Positions 52,358-61,289 of a DNA stretch of 64,000 nucleotides are shown piece by piece. A program made the translations under genes and the position numbers. The stretch's first letter is position 1. Each line of letters begins with the position of its first letter. The notes under the pieces are model-generated. The model did not search any database. It had not been told where the DNA came from and saw only the letters and a list, made by a program, of their open reading frames with translations. Source of the DNA: Bradyrhizobiaceae bacterium Ga0074131 (lineage in GTDB: Bacteria > Pseudomonadota > Alphaproteobacteria > Rhizobiales > Xanthobacteraceae); NCBI GenBank assembly GCA_001464035.1, contig LNEC01000016.1:102874-166873 (forward strand), given 5' to 3'.

Positions 52358-53113
52358 TCAGACGCTCATCCAGCCACCGTCGACCAGGAGATCATGCGCA
52401 GTGATGTAGCGGGCCTCGTCGCTGGCGAGGAACACAACGGCCGGGGCAATTTCTTCGGGCGTCCCAAGGCGGCCAAGTGGGGTCGCGCCCATATAGAGCT
52501 GGGCGAAGCCATCGAGTGCCTCTTTCGGCAGGCCCATCTTGCCGATGAAGGGGGTCGGCACGAGACCCGGGCTAACGGCGTTGACACGGATGCCCTTGGG
52601 AGCGAGCTCCGCAGCAAAGGTGCGGGCCAACGAGCGGACCGCGGCCTTCGTGGCGAAGTAGACACTGCCGTTGGCGAGGCCTTTTCCGTTAACTGACGAC
52701 GCATTGAGGATGACGCTCGAACCTGCTCCTAAAAGCGGCAGCATTGCCTTGACCGTGAAGTAGACGCCCTTCACGTTGACATCGAACTGGCTGTCGAAGA
52801 ACTGCTCGTCGACCGCTTCAAGAGGCGCGAACGAGCCTACACCAGCATTCGCGAACAGGATGTCGATGCTGCCGCCCGTGCTGGATTGCACTTGGTCTGC
52901 AAGAGCAGCCAGATCGGCGAGACTGCGTACGTCAGCCCGGATCGCGACGGCGTTGCGACCGAGTTTCGCCGCAGCGTCCTCCAGCCGGCCCTGGTCGACA
53001 CCTGTGATGACGACTGTTCTGGCGCCTTCCGCTATGAAATGTCGTGCGACCTCGAAGCCGATGCCGGTGGTCCCACCCGTGATGACAGCACTCTTGTCAT
53101 TCAATCTGCCCAT
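52358..53113 (-). CDS. Short-chain dehydrogenase/reductase
   Basis: A 251-residue SDR. Cofactor motif ITGGTTGIGFEVARH, the NAG motif in ILFANAGVGS, catalytic Ser in ILNASSVNGKG and YxxxK as SVYFATKAAVR; C-terminal NAVSPGLVPTPF. An oxidoreductase of unknown substrate. The start at 53113 (MGRLNDKSAVITGG) gives the canonical N-terminus. It is divergent from a TetR regulator with an operator 12 bp upstream, so it is the likely regulated gene. Confidence 0.93.
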   Translation of the reverse strand: MGRLNDKSAVITGGTTGIGFEVARHFIAEGARTVVITGVDQGRLEDAAAKLGRNAVAIRADVRSLADLAALADQVQSSTGGSIDILFANAGVGSFAPLEAVDEQFFDSQFDVNVKGVYFTVKAMLPLLGAGSSVILNASSVNGKGLANGSVYFATKAAVRSLARTFAAELAPKGIRVNAVSPGLVPTPFIGKMGLPKEALDGFAQLYMGATPLGRLGTPEEIAPAVVFLASDEARYITAHDLLVDGGWMSV

Positions 53114-53124
53114 GATGACGCTCC

Positions 53125-53148
53125 TTTCTGGACTGATTAGACCAGAAA
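53125..53148. promoter_or_regulatory. TetR-type operator between the SDR and tetR genes
   Basis: A 24-bp palindrome with outer arms TTTCTGG and CCAGAAA; 20 of 24 positions are symmetric. It ends 11 bp before the SDR start codon (53113) and 61 bp before the regulator start. An 11-base copy of one arm (TCAGTCCAGAA) occurs again at 53189-53199, just upstream of the tetR ribosome binding site. Confidence 0.7.
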
Positions 53149-53209
53149 TAGCTGAGCGCTTCCATGGTGTCAATAAAATATGTACAGTTCAGTCCAGAAT
53201 GGAGCATCG

Positions 53210-53839
53210 ATGTCAGTGACCACAGAAAAACGCGAGCGCGGTCGGCCTCGCAGCTTCGAGATCAGCCCTGCGCTCGATCAAGCACTTGGCGTGTTCTGGG
53301 AATGCGGCTACGACGGTGCGGACCTCGACGCGCTGACCAAAGCCATGGGGATCAGCCGGTCGAGCTTCTACGCCGCATTCACGGACAAGTCCGAGCTGTT
53401 CCAGCAGGTGATGCAGCGCTATGCGGAGACGCTCGGAGCGCGCCCTGTCGCGGCGCTGGAGTCAGCCCCATCGTTGCACGAGGCGCTCCGTCGTTTCGGA
53501 AAGGCGATCGTTGAGTTGGCCTGCACAGAGGACAGGCCGCTCGGGTGTCTTGTTGCGTGCGTCGGTGTCGAAAAGGCCGCGACGAACCCGAACGTACGGG
53601 CACTGGTGTTGCAGGTCATCGGCACGACGCAGGATAGGATTGAGGCAGCGCTTGGACGATATGCTCCGGCTGCTGTCGCGAGCGAGGCACACGCGGTGGC
53701 GGCAAGTCTATGCGTGGCCATGATGCAGTCCTGCGCCATCAAGGCCCGGGTCGGCGTCCCCCTGCAGAAGCTTCGATCCGAGATGCGGGCCGACTTGGCC
53801 GCCATCGAGCGATTGCTGAGCCAAACGGAGACGACCTAA
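53210..53839 (+). CDS. TetR-family transcriptional regulator
   Basis: A 209-residue regulator with an N-terminal helix-turn-helix (ERGRPRSFEISPALDQALGVFWE, then YDGADLDALTKAMGISRSSFYAAFTDKSELFQ) and a ligand-binding C-domain with cysteines (ELACTEDRPLGCLVACVGVE). The AcrR/YxaF-like subgroup often controls adjacent SDR genes. I use the ATG at 53210, preceded by GGAGC; the frame extends to 53180. Confidence 0.9.
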   Translation: MSVTTEKRERGRPRSFEISPALDQALGVFWECGYDGADLDALTKAMGISRSSFYAAFTDKSELFQQVMQRYAETLGARPVAALESAPSLHEALRRFGKAIVELACTEDRPLGCLVACVGVEKAATNPNVRALVLQVIGTTQDRIEAALGRYAPAAVASEAHAVAASLCVAMMQSCAIKARVGVPLQKLRSEMRADLAAIERLLSQTETT

Positions 53840-53852
53840 GCAAGGTCGCCAT

Positions 53853-54896
53853 CTACCTCAAGAAATCGAGGATGTAGCGCGCCACGATTTCCGGGTATTG
53901 GCCGTGTGGTGCGTGTCCCGCGTCGGGGAGCACCGCCAGACGGCTATCAGAAAGACGGCGCTGATATTCGACGCCGATCGTCGTCGGAAATGCAGCATCG
54001 TAGTCGCCGGTGATGATCAGTGCGGGCTGTGTGATTGTGGCAAACCGCGCCAAGTAGCCCGACGGATCAGCATCGTAGTCTCGGATTGCAGCCCCTTGGC
54101 GACTGAAAAGCGTCTGTGGAACCTCTTCCACATGCCCGGGGGCAACTGCTGACAGGCGATCGAACGATGCACGAGCCGCCTCCCGTCCATTCGGATTGTC
54201 ACGAAAGAACAGGAACACGAAGTCGTCAAAGTCCCACTGCGGCTTCACGGCGCGCCGGCGGAACTCGGTGGTGGTCGGGACATCGGATTTCAACGGTTGC
54301 CCCGGTGGCGTCGACCCGATCGCGACGAAACGGCGAACGCGATCCGGATGCTCGATCGCAGCCACGGTCACTATAGGTCCACCCATCGACCATCCGACCA
54401 GATCGACCTGCGATAAACCCAGGGCACGTGCACAGGCCATGATGGCATCGGCTTTGCCCTTGATCGTCGTTGGCACCTCGCCGCTCGATCGGCCGACGCC
54501 CAGGTAATCAAGAATGATCACGCGACGCTCCGAGGCAAGCGCCTCGAGGAACGCCGGGTCCCAGTCCTCCATCGTAGCCCGGAACCTGGTCAGAAGCATC
54601 ACGGGCGGACCCGACCCGATGCTGCGGTAGGCCAGTCGCTGCCCGCCGATATCACAGTAAGCAATCAGGCTGTCTGCGATAGAAAAGCGCGTCTTCTGCG
54701 CCAAGACGGGGGTGCCTGCAGCAAACCACAGCAACCCAATCGTCGCCGCCAGCATGAGCCTGACGGGTTTTGACCATTCGGCGCTTTCCGAGCCCCACGA
54801 TATCGGCGCTGCAGCTGTCGAACAACGCTGCTCCATGTTCAAATTTCCAACAGGCTGTACACGGTTGACACGGTCGTCGTTCTCGCAGCGCTTCAT
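53853..54896 (-). CDS. Alpha/beta hydrolase with N-terminal membrane or signal segment
   Basis: A 347-residue protein. A hydrophobic segment at about 50-70 (RLMLAATIGLLWFAAGTPVLA) looks like a signal or anchor, followed by an alpha/beta-hydrolase fold: LDYLGVGRSSG, nucleophile elbow LVGWSMGGPI, acid region around ITGDYDAAFP and His in PDAGHAPHGQYP. The ATG at 54896 overlaps the stop of the upstream AhpD-like gene (ATGA); an inner ATG at 54836 would remove 20 residues. Substrate unknown. Confidence 0.82.
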   Translation of the reverse strand: MKRCENDDRVNRVQPVGNLNMEQRCSTAAAPISWGSESAEWSKPVRLMLAATIGLLWFAAGTPVLAQKTRFSIADSLIAYCDIGGQRLAYRSIGSGPPVMLLTRFRATMEDWDPAFLEALASERRVIILDYLGVGRSSGEVPTTIKGKADAIMACARALGLSQVDLVGWSMGGPIVTVAAIEHPDRVRRFVAIGSTPPGQPLKSDVPTTTEFRRRAVKPQWDFDDFVFLFFRDNPNGREAARASFDRLSAVAPGHVEEVPQTLFSRQGAAIRDYDADPSGYLARFATITQPALIITGDYDAAFPTTIGVEYQRRLSDSRLAVLPDAGHAPHGQYPEIVARYILDFLR

Positions 54897-55444
54897 GCGG
54901 GGTGACCCGCGAGAAGCTTTGCGAGGCCGGAGTAGCCGATCTCGGCTAAGCGCTTGCCACCCGCAGCCAGCTGCTCTTCGGACCCACGGATCCCATGACC
55001 GTCGACGATCCTGTTCATGAAACAGTAAAGCGCCGCGATGAACGCGGCGTGCGAGACAGCCGCGTCGTCCCACCCGGCATCCAGAACGCGTTGAACGTCT
55101 CCAGAGTCAATCCTAGCCGGGTCCACGGTCAATTTCGCAACATAAGAAAGTACCGGCGCCAGCCGGGGATTGTTTGGCATTTCGGGGCGCTCGCAGATTG
55201 CGTGGACGTCGTCGGTGTCCATGCCGAGGTTGACGGCCGCACTGGTGTGGACGCCCAAGCAGTACTGACAGGCATTGAGCTTTGAAACGTAGGCCGCGAT
55301 AGCTTCGCACTCGGCGGCGGAGAACACTGTGGAATTTCGCATAATCGCGTCATTCAGCGCCAGCGTAGCGGCGGCGACCGCCGGAGACCGCTTGTAGACG
55401 TCGACGAGCGTTGCATTCGCCGGCAGGCTTGGCAGGTGGGGCAT
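54893..55444 (-). CDS. Carboxymuconolactone decarboxylase/AhpD-like protein
   Basis: A 183-residue helical protein with the AhpD-type redox motif LNACQYCLGVHTSAAVNLG, followed by the conserved AKLTVDPARI and HAAFIAALYCFMNRIVDG. Proteins of this group act as thiol peroxidase-like or as peroxidase partner proteins. It is between a cysteine hydrolase and an alpha/beta hydrolase in one co-directional run and overlaps the latter by 4 bases. Confidence 0.85.
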   Translation of the reverse strand: MPHLPSLPANATLVDVYKRSPAVAAATLALNDAIMRNSTVFSAAECEAIAAYVSKLNACQYCLGVHTSAAVNLGMDTDDVHAICERPEMPNNPRLAPVLSYVAKLTVDPARIDSGDVQRVLDAGWDDAAVSHAAFIAALYCFMNRIVDGHGIRGSEEQLAAGGKRLAEIGYSGLAKLLAGHPA

Positions 55445-55493
55445 GGCGTGCGTCCTTGTTGGAGGTGAAGAACTGTTGCTGATCAAGTTCTTG

Positions 55494-56138
55494 TCAGACC
55501 TTCATCACTTGAAGCGGCGTCGTTATCCGTGCCAAGAACTCGTCGATCCTCAGCACGGCGTGTCCGACGCGCGGGTAGTTGAGACGAATGGTGGCGTCCT
55601 GCTCCTCGCGAGTGAATGTGGCGACGCCGTCGCCGAGGTAAGTTACGTGGTAGCCGAGCTCGAGGCCGTAGCGACCCGTCGATTCCACACATGTATTGGC
55701 GGCCATTCCGGCCACCGCGATGTGGTCGATGCCGTACTGCTTCAACAGAAAGTCGAGGTCGGTGTTCGCAAACCCGCTCGAGTTCCAGTGCTGGCGGGCC
55801 ATAACGTCGCCGGGCTTCGGAACCAACTCGGGATGGATATCGGCCCCCCAACTGCCCTTCTCGAACAACGCGAGATCGCGCATCGCCACATTGGATTTGG
55901 ATGGCGTTTTCCAGTCGTCGAACTGACCCGCCTCGCTTTGGTGATGCATAGCGTAGAAGACTCGCACGCCGGCACGGCGGCAGCCTTCGAGCAATCGCCG
56001 CAAGTTTTTCACGAGGCCCACGTCGGTAACCACGTCCTTGACCGCGGGCCAGCGCTTGCCTCCCTCCGAAAGAAAGTCGTTGTAGGGGTCGACCAGAATG
56101 AGCCCTGTCGAGCTGGCACGATAGCGATGATCGGTCAT
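55494..56138 (-). CDS. Isochorismatase-fold cysteine hydrolase
   Basis: A 214-residue isochorismatase-like hydrolase. The nucleophile is in MAANTCVESTGRYGLELGY; the Asp is in LILVDPYNDF. Where canonical isochorismatases have a catalytic Lys, this protein has QHW (RQHWNSSGFANTDLDFLL), as in a subgroup related to nicotinamidase-like hydrolases. The gene is first of a hydrolase run after a MarR regulator, with a palindromic site 46 bp upstream. Confidence 0.87.
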   Translation of the reverse strand: MTDHRYRASSTGLILVDPYNDFLSEGGKRWPAVKDVVTDVGLVKNLRRLLEGCRRAGVRVFYAMHHQSEAGQFDDWKTPSKSNVAMRDLALFEKGSWGADIHPELVPKPGDVMARQHWNSSGFANTDLDFLLKQYGIDHIAVAGMAANTCVESTGRYGLELGYHVTYLGDGVATFTREEQDATIRLNYPRVGHAVLRIDEFLARITTPLQVMKV

Positions 56139-56183
56139 GATCTACTTCCTTCTCTTGAGCCGCACCGATGCGTAAGCATTTAC

Positions 56184-56195
56184 GGGTATATGCCC
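56184..56195. promoter_or_regulatory. MarR-type operator upstream of the cysteine hydrolase
   Basis: GGGTATATGCCC, a near-perfect 12-bp palindrome that differs by one base from the palindrome at the marR start. The flanks extend the symmetry to CGGGTATATGCCCG (56183-56196). It lies 46-57 bp before the hydrolase ATG. Confidence 0.65.
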
Positions 56196-56215
56196 GCATA
56201 ACGACAAACTAAGAT

Positions 56216-56632
56216 CTAGTTATTGATGGCGCTGATGTGCTCCAAGAGCTGACGGATCGACGCTTCCCCGTCTGGCCCGAGCGTCTTCTCGATCCTGAGT
56301 TGCGCCTCCTCCCAACGCGGCACGGCTTGCTTAAGCTTCTCTTTCCCTTTTCGCGTCAACTCGACCACGGTCGCCCGTTCATCGTCGCCGCCGCGCAGGT
56401 GGACGAGGCCAAGCCGAGCGACCACACGCACGTTGCGCCCGAGCGTGCTTCGATCCAGTTCCATCGCTTTCGCGAGCTGCATCAAGTTCGGCTCACCGAG
56501 CTGCTCGATGTTTCTCAGTAGACCGAACTGGGTGAGCTTCAGGCCGCACGGAGCAAGGGCTTCGTCATAGACATGCGTCACGTGTTGCGCGACGCGCCGC
56601 AAGTTGGTGCAGTGGCAGACGGATCGCTTCAT
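56216..56632 (-). CDS. MarR-family transcriptional regulator
   Basis: A 138-residue winged-helix regulator: LTQFGLLRNIEQLGEPNLMQLAKAMELDRSTLGRNVRVVARLGLVHLR, the wing DDERATVVELTRKG and a dimerisation helix. N-terminal cysteines (VCHCTNL) might sense oxidation. It is upstream of and co-directional with the hydrolase genes. A perfect palindrome 6 bp before the start suggests autoregulation. Confidence 0.88.
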   Translation of the reverse strand: MKRSVCHCTNLRRVAQHVTHVYDEALAPCGLKLTQFGLLRNIEQLGEPNLMQLAKAMELDRSTLGRNVRVVARLGLVHLRGGDDERATVVELTRKGKEKLKQAVPRWEEAQLRIEKTLGPDGEASIRQLLEHISAINN

Positions 56633-56637
56633 GACGC

Positions 56638-56649
56638 GGGTATATACCC
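56638..56649. promoter_or_regulatory. MarR-type operator at the marR start
   Basis: GGGTATATACCC, a perfect 12-bp palindrome directly upstream of the marR start codon. It matches the hydrolase-upstream site at 11 of 12 bases. Confidence 0.7.
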
Positions 56650-57060
56650 ACATTGCTGTCTTGGCAAGGGAGAAGAGATGTGCTTCGCGGAAATGGCCAC
56701 TCACCTCTGGCCGCGGCGTGGATCAGACGTGAACCCACAAACATCCGACCGCTCGCAGCTCATTCGGCGCCAACATCCCGCATGCCCAACCCTTGCCGCC
56801 CTGAAAAATACCAGGGCATTTCGCGAAAGCACTCAGTTTAGTGAGAGAAATGCGGGCTAGACTAGGAACTCTGAGGCGCCCAAACAGGGCAAACACCATC
56901 TGCTGCATCGCCGAGTTTCCTTTTAATCTCTTCGATCAACAGTGGCCGGTTCCATGTCATCCCGTCACTTTTGATGATTTTGCTGGCGCGGACGCAGGCA
57001 TTGTTCTCGGCTGCGTCAACTCCCACGCGGCGGGTGAGCACAAAATGACTGCCGGCAGCG
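56650..57060. other. Intergenic region, marR to acyP
   Basis: About 410 bp with no supported gene. Small open frames on the plus strand lack ribosome binding sites and recognisable domains. Base composition is patchy, with A/T-rich stretches (about 56800-56840, 56920-56945), consistent with scrambled DNA at the edge of the accessory block. Confidence 0.45.
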
Positions 57061-57360
57061 CTAGATCGTCGGCAGCACCGAGAACCGTTCGCCCGGCCGC
57101 CGCAGATTCAGCGCCTCGGCATTGGCGTCGTGTTCCGTGACCGCATCGACGCGCGCCGATGACGGCCCGCGCCGGCAGCGTTCCACCATGTCGGCTACGA
57201 CGCCCGCCGGCCCTGCGAACAGCGCCTCGACGCTGCCGTCGCTGAGGTTGCGCACCCATCCTTCGAGATCGTGCGCCCTCGCCCGGTGCTCGACCCAGGC
57301 GCGGTAGCCGACGCCCTGCACCCGGCCCCGGATCGTCACCTGGCGGATGGCGCCGCTCAT
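57061..57360 (-). CDS. acyP: Acylphosphatase
   Basis: A 99-residue acylphosphatase hydrolysing carboxyl-phosphate bonds. Catalytic Arg in [18 protein letters not shown] and Asn in [17 protein letters not shown]. The start overlaps the stop of the upstream gene (ATGA). Confidence 0.93.
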   Translation of the reverse strand: MSGAIRQVTIRGRVQGVGYRAWVEHRARAHDLEGWVRNLSDGSVEALFAGPAGVVADMVERCRRGPSSARVDAVTEHDANAEALNLRRPGERFSVLPTI

Positions 57361-58226
57361 CTATCCCCGAGCCCGAGCAATTCCGCGCTGCGCGCCTTCA
57401 CTTCGGCCTCGCGCATGACGCGGCCGGTCAGGTCGGATGATGCGAGGCCTGTCAGGGTCTTGGGCGCCCGGCCTTCGCGCAACGCCTTAAGCGTTTCGTA
57501 AACCGCCTGAGTAGCGGCGGCGAACGGTGCATGACCTTGCAGCGCGATCCGCACCCGCTGACCCGCGAGCGTGCGCGGATCGGTCAGTTCCTCGGGGGCT
57601 CCGCCGAGCACGATCGGTAGCGTGGTGGCGGCAGCGATGGCTTCGAGGTCGCCCGGCGTGGTCACGCCGGTGAAGAACAGCGCGTCGACTCCGACAGCCT
57701 CATAGGCTCTCGCGCGCGCGATTGCGTCCTCGACCGACGTTACCGACGCCGCGCTTGTGCGTCCCATGATCACCAGCGCGGGATCGCCCCGCCCCTCCAG
57801 CGCCGCCTTCATCTTGCCGACGCCCTCCTCCAGCGAAATCAGCCGGGTTTTGGTCTCTGCGTAGGCCTGCGGCAGCATTGTATCCTCGATGGTGAGGCCG
57901 GCGGCGCCGGCCGCTTCCAGTTCCTGCACCGTGCGGCGGACGTTGAGCGCGTTGCCGTAGCCGTGGTCGGCGTCGACCAGCACCGGCAGGTCAGCCGCGC
58001 GCGACATCCGGCGCATCTGTTCGGCGAGTTCGGTGAGCGTGATCAGCGCGATGTCGGGATCGCCCAACACCGCGAGCGAAGCCACTGATCCGCCGAACAT
58101 GCCGAGTTCGAAACCGAGATCCTCGGCGATGCGGATCGAAACCGCATCGTACACCGATCCCGGGCGAATGCATGTTGGTCCCGCCAGGATCGAACGCAAC
58201 GCCAGGCGGCGCTTGCCGAAGACCAT
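57357..58226 (-). CDS. Isocitrate lyase/PEP mutase superfamily enzyme (oxaloacetate decarboxylase-like)
   Basis: A 289-residue TIM-barrel enzyme. Motifs: [41 protein letters not shown] (metal site), [16 protein letters not shown] and [11 protein letters not shown]. The family covers oxaloacetate decarboxylase, 2-methylisocitrate lyase and carboxyphosphonoenolpyruvate mutase; the absence of the KKCGH-like lyase motif favours a decarboxylase-like role. It is 16 bp downstream of the carboxylase gene. Confidence 0.85.
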   Translation of the reverse strand: MVFGKRRLALRSILAGPTCIRPGSVYDAVSIRIAEDLGFELGMFGGSVASLAVLGDPDIALITLTELAEQMRRMSRAADLPVLVDADHGYGNALNVRRTVQELEAAGAAGLTIEDTMLPQAYAETKTRLISLEEGVGKMKAALEGRGDPALVIMGRTSAASVTSVEDAIARARAYEAVGVDALFFTGVTTPGDLEAIAAATTLPIVLGGAPEELTDPRTLAGQRVRIALQGHAPFAAATQAVYETLKALREGRAPKTLTGLASSDLTGRVMREAEVKARSAELLGLGDR

Positions 58227-58242
58227 CGCATTCCTCCTCAAT

Positions 58243-60258
58243 CTAGGCGAATTCGAGAATCAGCGCGTCGACCGCCAGCGTCGCGCCGGCGGCGGCGTGG
58301 ATCTTCTTGACGGTGCCGTCGCGCTCGGCGCGCAGCACGTTCTGCATCTTCATCGCTTCCACCACCGCCAGGGTTTCGCCGGCCTTGACTTCCTGGCCTT
58401 CGGCGACCGCGATCGACACCACCAGCCCCGGCATCGGGCACAGCAGCTTCTTGCCGGTATCCGCCTTGCTGCCGACCGGCATCAGCCGCGCCGCCTGGGC
58501 CTCGCTCTCGGTGAAGACGTTGACCGCGACCTCGAAACCCTGATGCGCGAGGCGGATGCCGTTGGGGATCGGTCGCACCTGCATCGCCACCGGACGGCCG
58601 TCGATGCTGCCCTGCCAGACCGGATCGCCCGGCGCCCACGTTGAGACCATATGATGCGGATGGCCCCGGGTGCCGTCGGCGTTGACGAAACGCACCGCGA
58701 TGCCATCGCCGTCACGCAGGATATCGAGCGCGATCTCGTTGCGATCCAGCCATACCGCGCGGCGGCCCTCACGCTGCACCGTGCGACCGATCAGCTGGCC
58801 GGAAATCTGCCGCTTGCGTTCGCCGAGCACGTGATCGATGGCGGCGCCGACCGCCGCCAGCCTGCGGGCGATCTCGCCCTCGGGCACGCGAACCGCGAAT
58901 CCGCCGGGAAATTCCTCCGCGATGAAGCCGGTGGAGAGATGGCCGCCGCGCCAGCGCGGATGATTCATCAGCGCCGACAGGAACGGAATGTTGTGGCGGA
59001 TACCGTCGATGTAGAAAGAATCCAGCGCGGTCGACTGCGCCTCGATGGCGGCGGCGCGCGAGGGCGCGTGGGTCACGAGCTTGGCGATCATCGGATCGTA
59101 GAACATCGAGATCTCGCCGCCTTCCTGCACGCCGGTATCGTTGCGAACGGTGATGCCCTCGCTCGAGCTCTCGACCGGCGGGCGGTATTTCACCAGCCGC
59201 CCGATCGAGGGCAGGAAGTTGCGGAACGGGTCTTCCGCATAGACCCGCGACTCCACCGCCCATCCGGTCAGGGTGACGTCCTTTTGCGCCAGCGCCAGCT
59301 TCTCGCCGGCGGCCACCCGGATCATCTGTTCGACCAGGTCGATCCCGGTGACCAGTTCGGTGACGGGGTGCTCGACCTGCAGCCGGGTATTCATCTCCAG
59401 GAAGAAGAAACTCTTGTCCTGGCCGGCGACGAATTCGACCGTGCCGGCGGAATCGTAATTCACGGCTTTGGCCAGTGCGACCGCCTGTTCGCCCATCTGG
59501 CGGCGGGTGGTCTCGTCGAGCAGCGGCGACGGCGCTTCTTCGATCACCTTCTGATTGCGGCGCTGGATCGAACATTCGCGTTCGCCGAGATAGATCACAT
59601 TGCCGTGCTTGTCGCCCAGCACCTGGATCTCGATGTGGCGGGGATCGACGATGAATTTTTCGATGAAGACGCGGTCGTCGCCGAACGAGGATTTGGCTTC
59701 GGCCTTGGCTAGCCCAAAGCCTTCCGCGACTTCGGACGTCGAATGCGCGATCCGCATGCCCTTGCCGCCGCCGCCGGCGGAAGCCTTGATCATGACGGGA
59801 TAGCCGATCTCGTCGGCGATCCTGACCGCATGTTTTTCGTCTTCGATGACGCCGAGATGGCCGGGCACGGTGGAGACGTTGGCTTTCGCCGCGGCTTTCT
59901 TCGACTCGATCTTGTCGCCCATGGCCGCGATCGCGCCGGCATTGGGGCCGATGAAGACGATCCCGGCCTGTTCGAGCGCGCGCGGAAAGGTCTCGCGCTC
60001 TGACAGGAACCCGTAGCCGGGATGCACGGCTTCCGCGCCGGATTGGCGGCAGGCCTCGATGATCTTCTCCATCACGAGGTAGCTTTCGGCCGCAGCCGGC
60101 GGCCCGATCAGAACGGCATCGTCGGCCATCTCGACATGCAGCGCGTCCCGGTCGGCCTCGGAATAGACCGCGACGGTCTCGATTCCCATGCGGCGGGCGG
60201 TCTTGATGATCCGGCAGGCGATCTCGCCGCGATTGGCGATCAGAATTCGTTTGAACAT
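58243..60258 (-). CDS. pccA: Acyl-CoA carboxylase alpha subunit (biotin carboxylase + BCCP; propionyl-CoA type)
   Basis: A 671-residue subunit. The biotin carboxylase part (1-446) starts FKRILIANRGEIACRIIKTAR, with an ATP-grasp GGGGKGMRIAH loop, EFVAGQDKSFFFLEMNTRLQVEHPVTE and the R-V-Y-A-E-D site. A BT-like linker follows, and the C-terminal biotinyl domain ends with PMPGLVVSIAVAEGQEVKAGE and the biotin acceptor EAMKM. Length and N-terminus fit PccA; acetyl- or methylcrotonyl-CoA specificity is possible. The beta subunit is not adjacent in this window. Confidence 0.88.
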   Translation of the reverse strand: MFKRILIANRGEIACRIIKTARRMGIETVAVYSEADRDALHVEMADDAVLIGPPAAAESYLVMEKIIEACRQSGAEAVHPGYGFLSERETFPRALEQAGIVFIGPNAGAIAAMGDKIESKKAAAKANVSTVPGHLGVIEDEKHAVRIADEIGYPVMIKASAGGGGKGMRIAHSTSEVAEGFGLAKAEAKSSFGDDRVFIEKFIVDPRHIEIQVLGDKHGNVIYLGERECSIQRRNQKVIEEAPSPLLDETTRRQMGEQAVALAKAVNYDSAGTVEFVAGQDKSFFFLEMNTRLQVEHPVTELVTGIDLVEQMIRVAAGEKLALAQKDVTLTGWAVESRVYAEDPFRNFLPSIGRLVKYRPPVESSSEGITVRNDTGVQEGGEISMFYDPMIAKLVTHAPSRAAAIEAQSTALDSFYIDGIRHNIPFLSALMNHPRWRGGHLSTGFIAEEFPGGFAVRVPEGEIARRLAAVGAAIDHVLGERKRQISGQLIGRTVQREGRRAVWLDRNEIALDILRDGDGIAVRFVNADGTRGHPHHMVSTWAPGDPVWQGSIDGRPVAMQVRPIPNGIRLAHQGFEVAVNVFTESEAQAARLMPVGSKADTGKKLLCPMPGLVVSIAVAEGQEVKAGETLAVVEAMKMQNVLRAERDGTVKKIHAAAGATLAVDALILEFA

Positions 60259-60409
60259 GGGTTATTTACTTGCAACCGAAGGGCGGGGTCCAGCCCTGCG
60301 GGCCGGCTAGGCGGGGAACGATCTATGGGTTCCGTCGTACAGCAAAACTGAACGGAGGCAACGGTTTATGCGACTGAAATCTGCTTCAGGAAGAGATTTA
60401 ACAGCCGCC

Positions 60410-61045
60410 CTAACCCGTATGATCGAGCAGGCCCCGAGGCGTGGCGGACACATGATGCGCCCCCGCCTCCCGCAGTTCCGCTTCACTGCCGTAACCGTAG
60501 AGGACGCCGACGGCGGTCATTCCGTTATTTCTCGCGCCCTCCATGTCGAAACTCCGGTCGCCGATCATGATGGCCAGCGACGGGTCGACACCCGCGGACA
60601 GCAGGGCATGGCGCAGCAGGTCGGTCTTGTCGGAACGCGTGCCATCCAGTTCGGCACCAAACACGCGTTCGAAATAGACCCGCAGCTTGAAGTGATCGAT
60701 AATGCGCTCGGCATAGATGTTGGCCTTGCTGGTCGCCACAAACAGGCGCCGGCCGGAGCGGGCCAGCGTGGACAAGATGTGCTCGATGCCGGGGTAGACC
60801 TCGTTCTCGAACAGGCCTATGTCGCCGAACCGCTCGCGATAAAGCAACAGCGCCCGGTCAGCCAGTTCATCGGTGCCCACCAGCTTCTTCAGGCTGGCGC
60901 GCAGCGGCGGGCCGATGCACCAGGTCAATTCATCTTCCGGTGGAACCGCCCGGTCGAGCTTGCCGAGAGCGTATTGGATCGAACGCGTGATACCGGGCTT
61001 TGGATCGGTCAATGTCCCGTCGAGGTCGAAAAAGATGGCGGTCAT
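60410..61045 (-). CDS. HAD-family phosphatase (phosphoglycolate phosphatase-like)
   Basis: A 211-residue HAD hydrolase. Motif [16 protein letters not shown], motif [15 protein letters not shown], motif III Lys near SDKTDLL and motif [19 protein letters not shown]. It resembles Gph-type phosphatases; substrate not defined. The start at 61045 is typical. Divergent from the nuclease gene. Confidence 0.85.
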   Translation of the reverse strand: MTAIFFDLDGTLTDPKPGITRSIQYALGKLDRAVPPEDELTWCIGPPLRASLKKLVGTDELADRALLLYRERFGDIGLFENEVYPGIEHILSTLARSGRRLFVATSKANIYAERIIDHFKLRVYFERVFGAELDGTRSDKTDLLRHALLSAGVDPSLAIMIGDRSFDMEGARNNGMTAVGVLYGYGSEAELREAGAHHVSATPRGLLDHTG

Positions 61046-61289
61046 CCCGGCCGACGCTCCTGCTGCGGCGTGTACCGCCGATACAACAATTCTTGTCGCA
61101 GAGATCGCTGCGCAACCGATAGTACCAACTTTGGCCCCGCCGGCGGCTTTCGATGACCAACAGAGCCCTCGATCAACGCGCGGACTTCCCGTAACGTTTG
61201 CCGCGGGTTCCGCGAGCCGCAATCCGGCACGCGGCAACCGGTACGACAATTCCCGCTTACCGCAAAACCAAACAGAGGCAACGGCCTGG

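Noticed and set aside
58651..59712. 353-codon open frame on the plus strand
   Set aside because: Antisense to the biotin carboxylase domain.
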